In this document: one piece after another, positions 35,207 through 44,315 of the stretch
Layout of the letters: the number at the start of each line of letters is the position of its first letter
Numbering within the stretch: position 1 is the stretch's first letter
Source of the DNA: Clostridia bacterium
GTDB taxonomy: Bacteria > Bacillota > Clostridia > UMGS1883 > UMGS1540
Assembly: GCA_017620205.1 (NCBI GenBank)
Contig: JAFZQX010000021.1
Coordinates: 27,103 to 91,102 of the forward strand
Reading direction: 5' to 3'
DNA: 64,000 nucleotides
Notes under the pieces: model-generated
Told to the model about the DNA's origin: nothing
Database searches by the model: none
Seen by the model: only the letters and a program-made list of their open reading frames with translations
Position numbers and translations under genes: made by a program

Positions 35207-36163
35207 ATGAGTTTGATGTGGGTAATCCTGCTTTTTGCTTTAGGTATTTTGCTTATAGTTAAAGGCGGCGATTATTTTGTAGACGCTGCAACGTGGATTG
35301 CGGAAGTTTCGGGCATACCGAAAGTTATTGTCGGTGCAACCGTTGTGAGCATAGCGACGACACTTCCCGAAATAATAGTATCAATAACGGCGGCCATAAG
35401 CGGCAGCGCAGACATAGCGGTGGGAAACGCGATAGGCTCAGTAACCGCAAATACAGGCCTTATTTTAAGTATTTGCGCGCTGGTTTCACCGTTTGCAATA
35501 AAGATCCGCGACTATGCTTTAAAGGGCGTTTTGCTTGTGCTTGCGACGGTTTCAATATATCTTTTCAGTCTTAAAGGCTCGCTGTCGATAATAGGCAGTA
35601 TTGTGCTTTTTGCGATTTTCATAATCTTTATTTATGAAAACGTAAAGCTCGCGAAAGAGAATATGGGCGGAGACAACAGCACGGAAACAAATAATAAAGA
35701 AACCGCTTATAAAATATTCCAGTTTGTCGCAGGTACTGCGGGAATAGTTATCGGCGCAAGACTTCTCGTTGATAACGGCAGGTCTTTGGCGCAGTTTTTC
35801 GGCGTTCCGGAAGCTATAATAGGCGTAACGCTTATTGCAATAGGCACTTCTTTGCCCGAGCTTGTTACAACTGTTGTCGCGGTTTCGAAAAAACAGGGCG
35901 CACTCTCTGTGGGAAACATAATAGGCGCAAATATAATAGATACAACGCTTATTGTTCCGATTTGCGGGATGATAGCGGGAAAGCCGCTTGCAATTGATGC
36001 ACAGTCATTAATGCTTGATATGCCCGTGTGCATTTTAACTGTGGCTTTAGCGGTAATTCCGATGCTTCTCAAAAAAAAGCTTATGCGTTGGCAGGGCGTT
36101 TTGATGATTTCGGTATATATAGCATATCTTGTGCTTCTTATGATGTTTTTCGTTAAAATATGA
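35207..36163 (+). CDS. Calcium/sodium antiporter (CaCA family, YrbG-like)
   Basis: The 318-residue protein has about ten membrane helices in two inverted halves. Each half carries the CaCA alpha-repeat: VSIATTLPEIIVSITAAISGSADIAVGNAIGSV in the first and IAIGTSLPELVTTVVAVSKKQGALSVGNIIGANI in the second. The conserved Glu residues bind the ion. It exchanges Na+ (or K+) for Ca2+. It lies 22 nt after nifU and probably shares the transcript, with no obvious functional link. Confidence 0.93.
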   Translation: MSLMWVILLFALGILLIVKGGDYFVDAATWIAEVSGIPKVIVGATVVSIATTLPEIIVSITAAISGSADIAVGNAIGSVTANTGLILSICALVSPFAIKIRDYALKGVLLVLATVSIYLFSLKGSLSIIGSIVLFAIFIIFIYENVKLAKENMGGDNSTETNNKETAYKIFQFVAGTAGIVIGARLLVDNGRSLAQFFGVPEAIIGVTLIAIGTSLPELVTTVVAVSKKQGALSVGNIIGANIIDTTLIVPICGMIAGKPLAIDAQSLMLDMPVCILTVALAVIPMLLKKKLMRWQGVLMISVYIAYLVLLMMFFVKI

Positions 36164-36186
36164 AACTGAGATTGGAGAATTAACAC

Positions 36187-36714
36187 ATGGATTTTTTCAG
36201 CGAATATATGGTTAAGGCAAAGAAAAAACATTCGGATTATATAAAGATTGTTTTGATATTACTCGCAGCTGCAATACTTTCGTTTATTTTGTATTCGGTG
36301 TTTACTATATTTGTTTATGTTCCGATTATTCCGCAGATCGCGTTTCTCGGCATATTCCTGGTTTGGTATTTTGCGATAACAAAATTTGTAAGAAGATATA
36401 ATATTGAGTATGAATATACGCTCACAGAAAGCGAGCTTGACGTTGACAAAATAATGTCACGCAGCATGCGCAAAAAACTGCTGAGCGTAAACGTAAGAAG
36501 CTTTGAGATAATGGCGCCGCTTGCAAGCTCTTATTATACAGATAGTTATAAAAGCTATAAAACCATATTTGCTGCATCGGCGGAAGACAGCGAAAACGCA
36601 TATTTTGCCGCGTTTAAAAATGACGGACAGAATACGGTTGTTATTTTCGAGCCAAACAACAGAATGCTTGATATAATAGAACGCTATTGCCGCGACAGGC
36701 TTCACAGAAAATAA
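36187..36714 (+). CDS. Two-TM membrane protein, probably DUF6106
   Basis: The 175-residue protein has two adjacent membrane helices (about 20-43 and 46-63). A cytoplasmic domain beginning RYNIEYEYTLTESELDVDKIMSRSMRKKLLSVNVRSFEIM follows, a pattern I associate with DUF6106 (PF19601); this is recalled, not searched. Function is unknown. It lies 23 nt after the antiporter gene. Confidence 0.72.
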   Translation: MDFFSEYMVKAKKKHSDYIKIVLILLAAAILSFILYSVFTIFVYVPIIPQIAFLGIFLVWYFAITKFVRRYNIEYEYTLTESELDVDKIMSRSMRKKLLSVNVRSFEIMAPLASSYYTDSYKSYKTIFAASAEDSENAYFAAFKNDGQNTVVIFEPNNRMLDIIERYCRDRLHRK

Positions 36715-36737
36715 TTTTTTTCGAAACGGAGATCATT

Positions 36738-38207
36738 ATGTATATTGTAAATTCCTCACAAATGAAAAAAATAGAAGAAAAAGCCGCAGATGCGGGGATA
36801 AAAACACTAATACTTATGGAAAACGCAGCCTCGGCTTTAAAAGCCGGGGTTTTATGTTTTAAACCGGAAAAGACGTTTGTTTTCACCGGGAAAGGACAAA
36901 ACGCGGGAGACGGCTTTGCTCTCTCAAGACAGATGATGCTTTCGGGATATGATGTTTCTGTAGTTACTGTCTGTGACCCCGAGCTTTTGACGGGCGACGC
37001 GAAAATAAATTTCGAAATCGCAAAAAACATAGGCGTAGATATAAAGCCGTTTGATAAAAACGCAGACTATTCATGCGACGTTTTGGTTGAGTGCATTTGC
37101 GGCACGGGCTTCCGCGGTGAACTTTCGGGCGGCTTTTTGGACGCCGCTGACGTAATAAACAGCGTAAAAGCTCATATAATCTGCGCCGATATACCGCTGG
37201 GCGTTTGTGCAGACAGCGGCGAAACGGACAAAAACGCGGTTAAAGCCGAAAAGACAGTCACTTTCGGTTATCCTAAACTTGGTTTATATTCCCCGCTTTC
37301 TGCGGATTTTGTCGGAGAGGTTGTCACGGGCGATATATCTGTAAACGGAAAAGACGCGGAAGATACGGGCGTTAAAACGTTTTTGACAAGCATCAAAGAC
37401 GTATATATCCCCAAAAAGTCAAAAGGTGCGAATAAAGGCACTAACGGGCGTGTGCTTATAGCAGGCGGAAGCGTTGGTATGGCAGGGGCAGTTATAATGG
37501 CGGCAAATGCCGCGCAGAAGTGCGGAGCCGGAACTGTTACATGCGCCGCACCAAAAGAGATTTCCTCTCCTTTGATGTCACAGCTTCTGGGGGCTATGTA
37601 TACCGATATAGAAACTGTTGATTTTTCAAAATACGATGCCGTGTTGTTCGGAAACGGAGCCGGCAAGAGTGATAAAACAAGAAAACTGCTTGAAAAAGCC
37701 GTGAAAACCTGTTTAGGAACGCTCATAATAGACGCGGACGGCTTAAATGTGCTTTCTGAGGATATAAGCATACTTAAAGAGAGCAAAGCGGAAATAATTT
37801 TAACGCCGCATCCGCTTGAGTTTTCACGCATTTCCGGCACAGACGTACCGGAAATACTTAAAAACAGAATAGATAAAGCAATAGATTTTTCCGTTAAAAC
37901 AAATGCGGTAACGGTCTTAAAAACAGCATATACCGTGGTGGCGGATGAAAACGGGTATGCATATATTAATACTACGGGCAATGAAGGCATGGCAAAAGGC
38001 GGCAGCGGAGACATACTTGCTGGAATGATGGCAGGTTTGGCACCGAGTTTTACTAACAAAACCGATATGGCAAAATGCGCCGTTTTCCTTCATGGCCTTG
38101 CGGGAGATAAGGCTGCGGAAAAACACGGAAAGCTGTCTATGACGCCAGAGGATATTTTATCGGAAATAGCAGGCGGAGTTTTGGAAATTGAAAAAAACAT
38201 GTTTTAA
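36738..38207 (+). CDS. nnrDE: Bifunctional NAD(P)H-hydrate epimerase/dehydratase
   Basis: The 489-residue enzyme repairs hydrated NAD(P)H. The N-terminal YjeF_N epimerase domain (about 1-205) has GKGQNAGDGFALSRQ and ECICGTGFRG. The C-terminal dehydratase (about 220-485) has GRVLIAGGSVGMAGA, IIDADGLNVL, LTPHPLEFSRI and the nucleotide-binding NEGMAKGGSGDILAGMMAGL. The ATG at 36738 follows CGGAG. It ends the nifS-led gene string. Confidence 0.94.
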   Translation: MYIVNSSQMKKIEEKAADAGIKTLILMENAASALKAGVLCFKPEKTFVFTGKGQNAGDGFALSRQMMLSGYDVSVVTVCDPELLTGDAKINFEIAKNIGVDIKPFDKNADYSCDVLVECICGTGFRGELSGGFLDAADVINSVKAHIICADIPLGVCADSGETDKNAVKAEKTVTFGYPKLGLYSPLSADFVGEVVTGDISVNGKDAEDTGVKTFLTSIKDVYIPKKSKGANKGTNGRVLIAGGSVGMAGAVIMAANAAQKCGAGTVTCAAPKEISSPLMSQLLGAMYTDIETVDFSKYDAVLFGNGAGKSDKTRKLLEKAVKTCLGTLIIDADGLNVLSEDISILKESKAEIILTPHPLEFSRISGTDVPEILKNRIDKAIDFSVKTNAVTVLKTAYTVVADENGYAYINTTGNEGMAKGGSGDILAGMMAGLAPSFTNKTDMAKCAVFLHGLAGDKAAEKHGKLSMTPEDILSEIAGGVLEIEKNMF

Positions 38208-38269
38208 TGTATGGAATTCCGGTTTTTTGTGTAAAATAGAATTACCGCCGCAATGGAAAACAATTACTC

Positions 38270-38298
38270 TTGACTTAACTCTCCGCCGGATATATAAT
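38270..38298 (+). promoter_or_regulatory. Promoter of the EndoAI/EndoA operon
   Basis: TTGACT (38270-38275), a 17-nt spacer and TATAAT (38293-38298). Confidence 0.75.
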
Positions 38299-38341
38299 TT
38301 GTATATAACAACATTTTATTTGGCGGAGAGGAATGATTTAA

Positions 38342-38617
38342 GTGTCGGGTAATAAGAAAATACTTATCAGTATCCCCGAAGCCTTGCTTTTGGAGACCGA
38401 TAAATTTCTCTCGGATGCCAAGATGACAAGGAGCGAGTTTATAAGGGAAGCCATGTGCGCTTACCTTAAAGATAAAAAACGCGACAAAATGCATGAGCGT
38501 ATGAAAAAAGGCTATGCTGAAATGGGCGATATAAATCTCGAGATTGCCGAGGGCTGTCTTTCGGCGGATAACGCAGCACTCAAAAAATATGAGGAAAAAC
38601 TATCGGAGTGTGAATAA
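38342..38617 (+). CDS. ndoAI: Ribbon-helix-helix antitoxin (EndoAI-like)
   Basis: The 91-residue protein has an N-terminal ribbon-helix-helix ([38 protein letters not shown]) and a charged C-terminal tail that would wrap the toxin. It neutralises and autoregulates the downstream RNase. The start is GTG at 38342 with GGAGAGG upstream; an ATG at 38333 in another frame runs into a stop. The stop overlaps the toxin ATG by 1 nt. Confidence 0.87.
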   Translation: MSGNKKILISIPEALLLETDKFLSDAKMTRSEFIREAMCAYLKDKKRDKMHERMKKGYAEMGDINLEIAEGCLSADNAALKKYEEKLSECE

Positions 38618-38961
38618 TGATTGTAAAAAGAGGCGACATTTATTACGCGGATCTAAGTCCCGTAATAGGTTCGGAGCAGGGTGGAATCAGACCTGTGCTT
38701 GTTGTCCAGAACGATATTGGCAATAAGTACAGCCCGACGGTTATTGCCGCCGCAATTACAAGCCAGATAAACAAGGCAAAATTACCTACGCACATAGAAG
38801 TTGATGCGCAAAAATACGGCTTGGCAAAAGATTCCGTCATACTGCTTGAACAGGTTCGTACTATAGATAAAAAGCGCCTGAAAGAAAAAACGGGGTGCCT
38901 CGACAATGAACTTATGAAAAAGGTAAACGAAGCGCTTCTGATAAGCTTTGGGCTGCTTTGA
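38617..38961 (+). CDS. ndoA: EndoA/MazF-family mRNA interferase
   Basis: The 114-residue toxin matches EndoA of Firmicutes: [51 protein letters not shown] and [13 protein letters not shown]. It cleaves single-stranded RNA at short motifs (UACAU in Bacillus). The pair is usually a chromosomal core module, not a mobile one. The LexA-like gene follows 15 nt later and may be cotranscribed. Confidence 0.94.
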   Translation: MIVKRGDIYYADLSPVIGSEQGGIRPVLVVQNDIGNKYSPTVIAAAITSQINKAKLPTHIEVDAQKYGLAKDSVILLEQVRTIDKKRLKEKTGCLDNELMKKVNEALLISFGLL

Positions 38962-38976
38962 TGAAAGGGTGGGAAG

Positions 38977-39609
38977 ATGTCTGTATTCAGCGAAACTCTT
39001 AAAACACTAAGGAAAAAGAACAATATGCCGGAGGAGGAGCTCTCGGAAAAACTCGGCATAAGCATGACGCAGCTGGAAAGGCTTGAAACGGGATATTTAA
39101 ACCCCGATGACGAACTTTTGGAAAAAGCCGCTGAAGTATTCGGCGTAAGCAAATCTTACTTAAAAGGCGCGCCGAGTCTTATATTTGAAGTATCGGAGCC
39201 GGGCCCGGGTTCCGTTGCGAATAAGTATCTTTCCGTACCGGTTGTCAGTATGCGCGCAGGGGCTAAGGCCGTTGTGCGCGAAAGCGATATAATAGACCGC
39301 ATAATTCTGCCCATGCCGAAAGACAGGGACGCGGACTATATAGGCATCCTGGTTGACAGCGATGATATCGACTGTCCGCGCGTAATGCGCGGCGATACCG
39401 CAATAGTTATGATAACAAATAAGCTTTTAGACGGCGATTGGGTTGCGGTAAGCGATAATGGAGGCCCCGTATTTTTCAGAAAGTATTCGAGAATGGGACC
39501 TACCGTTATTCTGATGTCGGCAAAAGGCAAGAAGACAATTACATATGAAGTCGGTGATGAACGCTTCAAAATAATCGGTAAAATCACCGGATTTCAAGGG
39601 AGTTTATAA
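38977..39609 (+). CDS. XRE/S24 LexA-like regulator
   Basis: The 210-residue protein has an XRE helix-turn-helix (about 6-60) and a C-terminal peptidase S24 domain (about 85-205). S128 in LVDSDDID sits where the catalytic Ser is expected, and VMRGDTAIV and DGDWVAVS follow as in LexA/CI proteins. K169 may be the catalytic base; whether self-cleavage is retained is uncertain. Its stop lies inside the end of spoIIP on the other strand (26-nt tail-to-tail overlap). Confidence 0.85.
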   Translation: MSVFSETLKTLRKKNNMPEEELSEKLGISMTQLERLETGYLNPDDELLEKAAEVFGVSKSYLKGAPSLIFEVSEPGPGSVANKYLSVPVVSMRAGAKAVVRESDIIDRIILPMPKDRDADYIGILVDSDDIDCPRVMRGDTAIVMITNKLLDGDWVAVSDNGGPVFFRKYSRMGPTVILMSAKGKKTITYEVGDERFKIIGKITGFQGSL

Positions 39610-40618
39610 GAGCAGTCAGGCAGTCGCCCATATAAAGGGCGGCTGTTTTTGCTTCTTCGAGAGTGTTTGCGTTTGAGCCTATTTCAAGTATCATGGCGCC
39701 TTCGCGCAGATGTCCGTTAAAGCGCTCGGACCTGAGATGCAGGGGACGCGCAAATCCGGGATATTTTTCGCACATTATTTTTTGAAGTCTCAAACCGTAC
39801 TTTAAGTTTTCACACCACATCGGATGAGTAAGACCGTCGGCGTCAGTGCCTATAACAATGAGCCCCTGTGCACATTTTTGGCCGTCAATTTCTGCAAGCG
39901 TTTTGAGATATCCGCCCGCACCGTCGCTTATTGCGTCGCGGTGAATATCTAAAACAAAAGTGATTGACGGATATTTTTCTAAATTGGCGTTTACGGTATC
40001 CATTGATCTTCTGTAAGCGCCGGAATAGGAGGGGTAGTCGTGGTAAGTTTTGTCATGTATAACGCCGATACCGTTTTCATTTAATACGTTTTCGATAACG
40101 TCTCCGACAGCTATAACATTTTTACTGTCATCTTCACTGCGGTACGAATCTGATTCGGAGAACTGCTCTATGTAAGCTTCAGAAGTGTGCGTATGTACGA
40201 TTAAAACTTTAATATCGCCCTCACGTAAATAAACGGGTTCGGAAAGTAGTTCATCTGTGTTTATTTCATAACCGCTGTCATTTGTAACAAGCGGCTTGTC
40301 TGCGGATGTGTTTTGCAAAACAGGCGCGTCCGGAATAGGTTCGGCAGTTTCGGCTTCTTTGTTTTCCGGCACATATGTTTCTGATGAGGACAAGTCTTCC
40401 TTTATAGGGTGAGTAGGAATTCTAATGAGTGCAAGAGAGGGATAATCTATATTAAACGAAACGGGCGATGAGCCGCCCGTCATTGCCGCGTTTGCACTGA
40501 GATATAAATCTGTACCGGCTTTTTGGGTCAAATAATGTGACGCGAAAAAAAAGCCTGTAATAAACAAAAATGATTCAAGTATATTAAAAAAGGATATCTT
40601 TCTTTTTTTTCTGTTCAT
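39584..40618 (-). CDS. spoIIP: Stage II sporulation protein P
   Basis: The 344-residue protein has an N-terminal membrane anchor (about 12-30), a variable linker and a SpoIIP amidase/endopeptidase domain (about 145-340). HTHTSEAY, FVLDIHRDAIS and EIGSNANTLEEA carry the zinc ligands and catalytic residues. It degrades septal peptidoglycan with SpoIID during engulfment. The ATG at 40618 has AAGGGA 9 nt upstream. The spoIIQ-like gene lies 57 nt upstream on the same strand. Confidence 0.94.
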   Translation of the reverse strand: MNRKKRKISFFNILESFLFITGFFFASHYLTQKAGTDLYLSANAAMTGGSSPVSFNIDYPSLALIRIPTHPIKEDLSSSETYVPENKEAETAEPIPDAPVLQNTSADKPLVTNDSGYEINTDELLSEPVYLREGDIKVLIVHTHTSEAYIEQFSESDSYRSEDDSKNVIAVGDVIENVLNENGIGVIHDKTYHDYPSYSGAYRRSMDTVNANLEKYPSITFVLDIHRDAISDGAGGYLKTLAEIDGQKCAQGLIVIGTDADGLTHPMWCENLKYGLRLQKIMCEKYPGFARPLHLRSERFNGHLREGAMILEIGSNANTLEEAKTAALYMGDCLTALINSLEIR

Positions 40619-40675
40619 AACACTTGTCCCTTCAAGGTATTTGTACAAGTATATTTTAAAAACGCACTGAATATG

Positions 40676-41356
40676 TTATTTGATAAAAAGTTCTTCCGGG
40701 TTTATTTTTTCTCCGTTTCTTATTGCTTCAAAGTGCAGGTGTGTACCGAGTGCGGCTTCGCTTCCGCGAGCTTTGCCAACGGTTCCCAAAACGTCGCCCT
40801 TTTCAACTGCGTCTCCTTCTTTTACCGATGCTTCGCCAAGACAGGAATATACTGTCTGCAGACCGTCTTTATGGTCAACTTTAACTGTTTTTCCTAAAGA
40901 TGTTATGTCATTAACTTCGGATACCGTGCCGCTTTTAACGGCTAAGACTGTTTCGCCGTCTTCCGCTTCAAAGTCAAGTCCTTCGTGTGTTCTGAAATCT
41001 TTGGTGGATTCCGAAAAAACAAGACGGTTTTTGCTGAAAGGCGTTATTGCCGTTCCGCCGACGGGCAGCGCAAAGTATTCATCTTCCGCGTTTTCAGATA
41101 CCGTTTCCTGAATTTGATGTACCGCATCTTCCTCCTCTTTGTTTTCGAACACATCGTTTGCTTTTGCGGAAAGATACGGCGACACGCTTTCTTCGGATAC
41201 GGGTGCGGAAACGACGACTTTTGCGTCAGGAGTATTTATATTGCCCGCTATTCTTCCGAGAGCTCTGTTTCTTTGGTTTAAATAAGAGAAAAAACCAAAC
41301 GACAACGAAATTCCCGTAATTAATAAGTAAATAATGAATAATCTGTTTTTTTTCAT
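40676..41356 (-). CDS. M23 peptidase, SpoIIQ-like
   Basis: The 226-residue protein has one membrane span (about 5-22) and a LytM/M23 domain at about 95-222. Zinc ligands are intact: THEGLD (HxxxD) and HLHFE (HxH). In clostridia SpoIIQ keeps active residues, unlike Bacillus, and interacts with SpoIIIAH across the engulfing membranes. Adjacency to spoIIP and a sigma-F-like promoter support a sporulation role over a general wall hydrolase. The ATG at 41356 follows GGAAGGAC. Confidence 0.85.
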   Translation of the reverse strand: MKKNRLFIIYLLITGISLSFGFFSYLNQRNRALGRIAGNINTPDAKVVVSAPVSEESVSPYLSAKANDVFENKEEEDAVHQIQETVSENAEDEYFALPVGGTAITPFSKNRLVFSESTKDFRTHEGLDFEAEDGETVLAVKSGTVSEVNDITSLGKTVKVDHKDGLQTVYSCLGEASVKEGDAVEKGDVLGTVGKARGSEAALGTHLHFEAIRNGEKINPEELFIK

Positions 41357-41377
41357 ATTATCACGTCCTTCCGGAAC

Positions 41378-41407
41378 TATTTTTTCCAAAATTTATATTT
41401 TTAATAC
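41378..41407 (-). promoter_or_regulatory. Sigma-F-like promoter of the spoIIQ-like gene
   Basis: On the minus strand GTATT (41403-41407), a 15-nt spacer and GGAAAAAATA (41378-41387) fit the forespore consensus GYATA-N15-GGnnAnAMTR, with only one mismatch in the -35. Confidence 0.6.
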
Positions 41408-41487
41408 ATGAATTTTCTGTTACATTTGCGCTTTTTGTATTTTAAAATCTTTTGAAATGTGGTAGAATATAAAACGAGGTGAAAGTA

Positions 41488-43725
41488 ATGAAATCCATCA
41501 GAAAAATGTTTATAACCGCGCTTTGCGGTCTTATGATATCTAATACTTCAAATGCTGTTTCGGCTGAAACTATTTGCGAAACCGTAACAAACGATACAGT
41601 TGCGCGCGGTATTGTACATACCTGCATAAACCGCATGACTGACGGCGGATGGCAGAAGATAAATATAATAACGGCTGATTTGTCGGATGAAGCAGTAAGC
41701 GTTCATGCCATATATGACAGCAGAGGCATAAGCTACAGAAACACGCTTTCGCAGCTGCTCACTGAAAGCGGAGTTGACGCTGCTATAAACGCGGACTTTT
41801 TTGATATGACAATTTCATCCGGCAGAACAACACCACTCGGACTTACCGCTGAAAACGGTACAATATTGTCGTCTCCTGCACATGATACAGCGCTTGCGGC
41901 GATCGCCCAAACCGAAGACGGTATTTTTACAGACTATTTTCAAATGGATCTGCGCCTTGTTGCGGAAAACGGAAACGAAATGCCGATACTTCATATAAAC
42001 AAATTCCATCCGACAGACTCTATTGTTATGTTTACAAGGGATTGGGGAGAGTATACCGAAAAGGTATCGGACGGCTCTTGCGACATGGTTATTGAAGACG
42101 GCAAAGTTAAAGATATGATATTAAACTCCGAAGGCACAAAAATACCTGAAAATGGCTGTGTTTTAAGGGTAAATACAAATATAAACAATTTCTTTGCGGA
42201 GAATTTTGAAATAGGCGACAAAGCAGAGATAGTATTGGATATTATACCGGAGTGCGAGCCCGAAACTGCGGTCGGAGGCGGCACTGTGCTTGTAAAAGAC
42301 GGAAAGGTTGCCACATTTACAAATAATGTAACGGGATATAATCCTAGAAGCGCCGCGGGTGTCAGCCGCGACAATACAAAGCTTTATCTTGTAACGGTTG
42401 AGGGCAGAGAAAAGAATACGAGAGGCATGACTCAGCAGGAGCTTGCTGAGTTTATGATAGAAATAGGAGCGTACAACGCGATAAACTTTGACGGCGGCGG
42501 CTCAACAGAAATGGCCATAAAAAATGAAGAAGGCAAAACGGAAATAGTAAATACGCCTTCGGAAGGAACGGAACGCCGTATTTCAACGGGACTCGGCGTT
42601 TTGTCCGACGGAGATGATAAGCACTTCGCGTCAATGAAGCTTTCGGCGTCACAGGAAAACGTATTTATGGGCGACTATGTTGAAATTTGGTGCAGACCGC
42701 TTGATAATTACGGCAAAACAGCCTATATTGACCAAAAACTTGAATACTCATCGGAGGACGGTCGCTTTGACGGCAACAAATTCTATCCTGAAAAAGCGGG
42801 AATAAACACTGTTTATGTAACAGCGGGAGACGTTACCGAAAGCATTGACATAAACGTTTTGGGCGAAGTCTCAAATCTTGTATTCTATCCGGGCGTATTC
42901 AGCGGAGAAAGCGCGCATCTTTCTCTTGTGGCAATGGACAGCGAAGGTAATAAATCACAGATAAATCCGGAGTCGGTAGTTTTTACCGTTACGGACGGAA
43001 ACGGCGTTATAGATTCGCTCGGCAATATTACGTGCGACGGCAGCGGCGCAACAGTAACCGCGACGTTCGGCAGTAAAACGGCATATTGTAACGGCAACAA
43101 ACCGGATGAGATTATTCCGAGAATAAAGGATTATTTGCTTTCATCTGAGAATAATGCGTCTTTTATTGTTCTTCCCAAAAAAGCAAAACAGGATAAGATG
43201 ATAAACTGTATAACAAACAGTTTCCTTGAAAAACACGCAAAAGAATACAAAGGAAAAGTCTTTTCTTTCGGTGCTTACGATAATAATACAAAGGACATAT
43301 CGGGGTTTTGGGACAGTTATACGGATAATTGCGCATTTGTTACTATCGACAACAACAGTACCATATACAAAAGCGGCGGCGCGCAGTGGAAGAAACTGGC
43401 TGTTTTAAAGGGCGCAAGCCAAAAGAATATCATTGTTTTCCTTACTAATGATTTAACTTTTAATGACGCGGGTGAAAAAGAACTTTTTGATAAACTTATG
43501 TCCGATTACATTGATGCGGGGAAGAGGATGTTTGTAGTATTCGGAAGCGATACAAACAGCATCGATATTGAAAACGGAGTAAGATATATAAGCATTAAAA
43601 ACGGCCCCGAATTAAAGCTTGCAAATTTCGATAACACCGTGAGTGACGCGGAGTATCTCAAATTCTTTGTAAACGGTGACACATTAACATACGGCTTTGC
43701 CAAAATAATAGATCCGGGGAGGTAG
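41488..43725 (+). CDS. Secreted phosphodiester glycosidase (NAGPA) multidomain protein
   Basis: The 745-residue protein has a signal peptide (to about VSAE). An exopolysaccharide/NAGPA-type domain (about 65-380) has AINADFFDM near its start and VGGGTVLVKDG, NPRSAAGVSRDN and INFDGGGSTEMAI as family motifs. Ig-like segments (about 385-540) and a C-terminal domain (about 545-745) resembling a degenerate phosphoesterase follow. The family cleaves N-acetylglucosamine-1-phosphodiesters; a cell-wall polymer is a plausible substrate. The ATG at 41488 follows GAGGTGA. Confidence 0.86.
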   Translation: MKSIRKMFITALCGLMISNTSNAVSAETICETVTNDTVARGIVHTCINRMTDGGWQKINIITADLSDEAVSVHAIYDSRGISYRNTLSQLLTESGVDAAINADFFDMTISSGRTTPLGLTAENGTILSSPAHDTALAAIAQTEDGIFTDYFQMDLRLVAENGNEMPILHINKFHPTDSIVMFTRDWGEYTEKVSDGSCDMVIEDGKVKDMILNSEGTKIPENGCVLRVNTNINNFFAENFEIGDKAEIVLDIIPECEPETAVGGGTVLVKDGKVATFTNNVTGYNPRSAAGVSRDNTKLYLVTVEGREKNTRGMTQQELAEFMIEIGAYNAINFDGGGSTEMAIKNEEGKTEIVNTPSEGTERRISTGLGVLSDGDDKHFASMKLSASQENVFMGDYVEIWCRPLDNYGKTAYIDQKLEYSSEDGRFDGNKFYPEKAGINTVYVTAGDVTESIDINVLGEVSNLVFYPGVFSGESAHLSLVAMDSEGNKSQINPESVVFTVTDGNGVIDSLGNITCDGSGATVTATFGSKTAYCNGNKPDEIIPRIKDYLLSSENNASFIVLPKKAKQDKMINCITNSFLEKHAKEYKGKVFSFGAYDNNTKDISGFWDSYTDNCAFVTIDNNSTIYKSGGAQWKKLAVLKGASQKNIIVFLTNDLTFNDAGEKELFDKLMSDYIDAGKRMFVVFGSDTNSIDIENGVRYISIKNGPELKLANFDNTVSDAEYLKFFVNGDTLTYGFAKIIDPGR

Positions 43726-43727
43726 AA

Positions 43728-44120
43728 ATGGACTACTTGGAAGAAGCAAGAGAAAGATTTAAAGACGATCTGTTCGCAACTGAAGCTGCGGAAATAAAAA
43801 TTGAAGCTGCGGACGTAAACTATGCAAAGTGCAGTATGGTTATTAAACCCATACATAAAAACGCCGCAAATGCGGTTATGGGCGGCGCAATATTTACGCT
43901 TGCAGACTTTACTTTTGCAGTTGCGGCAAACACGGGAAATCCATTGACGGTTACGCAGACAAGCAATATCATGTTTATTGGCGCGGCAAAAGGGGATACG
44001 CTTTTTGCGGAAGCCAAATGCACCAAAACTGGTAAACGCGCATGCTATTTTACAATTGATGTTTATGATAATCTTGAAAACCGTGTAGCGACTGTTTCAA
44101 CCTGCGGCTGCAGATTATAA
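43728..44120 (+). CDS. Hotdog-fold thioesterase (PaaI-like)
   Basis: The 130-residue protein matches PaaI-type thioesterases: IKPIHKNAANAVMGGAIFTLADFTFAVAAN carries the HxxNxxGxxxGG-like helix, with D in LADFTF as the likely catalytic acid. TQTSNIMFIGAAKGDTLFAEA is the second motif. It would hydrolyse acyl-CoA thioesters, specificity unknown. GGGGAGG overlaps the previous stop, so it is coupled to the glycosidase gene. Confidence 0.9.
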   Translation: MDYLEEARERFKDDLFATEAAEIKIEAADVNYAKCSMVIKPIHKNAANAVMGGAIFTLADFTFAVAANTGNPLTVTQTSNIMFIGAAKGDTLFAEAKCTKTGKRACYFTIDVYDNLENRVATVSTCGCRL

Positions 44121-44146
44121 ACTGCAAAACAGGACTTTCAAAATAT

Positions 44147-44219
44147 AGTGCAGAATGGACAAACGGAACCCAAAGTCGTACATAGGTACGTCGAGAGGTG
44201 ACGTTTGTTCATAGCAAAA
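44147..44219 (-). repeat. Hairpin repeat element, copy A
   Basis: This 73-bp sequence recurs in inverse orientation at 48275-48346 with about 90% identity. Its ends carry ACAAACG/CGTTTGT inverted repeats and its centre a CGTAC...GTACG palindrome, so the transcript folds as a long hairpin. It is intergenic, between the thioesterase stop and a terminator. Confidence 0.8.
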
Positions 44220-44233
44220 AAAAACGAAATTTA

Positions 44234-44261
44234 AAAGGGATACGCAAACGCGTATCCCTTT
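44234..44261. terminator. Intrinsic terminator
   Basis: A perfect 12-bp stem (44234-44245 with 44250-44261) with an AAAC loop. The T tract is weak on the plus strand; flanking A's give TTTT on the minus strand. Confidence 0.65.
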
Positions 44262-44280
44262 GTTGTATTGAATATTAATC

Positions 44281-44309
44281 TTGACAATTATATCAAATTG
44301 AGATAAAGT
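44281..44309 (+). promoter_or_regulatory. Putative promoter of the structured RNA
   Basis: TTGACA (44281-44286), a 17-nt spacer and TAAAGT (44304-44309, 4/6). The predicted start near 44316 coincides with the first base of the RNA's closing stem. Confidence 0.45.
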
Positions 44310-44315
44310 ATTATT

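Noticed and set aside
38342..39609. Toxin-antitoxin plus S24 regulator as a prophage or island remnant
   Set aside because: EndoAI/EndoA is a core chromosomal pair in Firmicutes. No integrase, att repeats, phage genes or composition change are seen around it.
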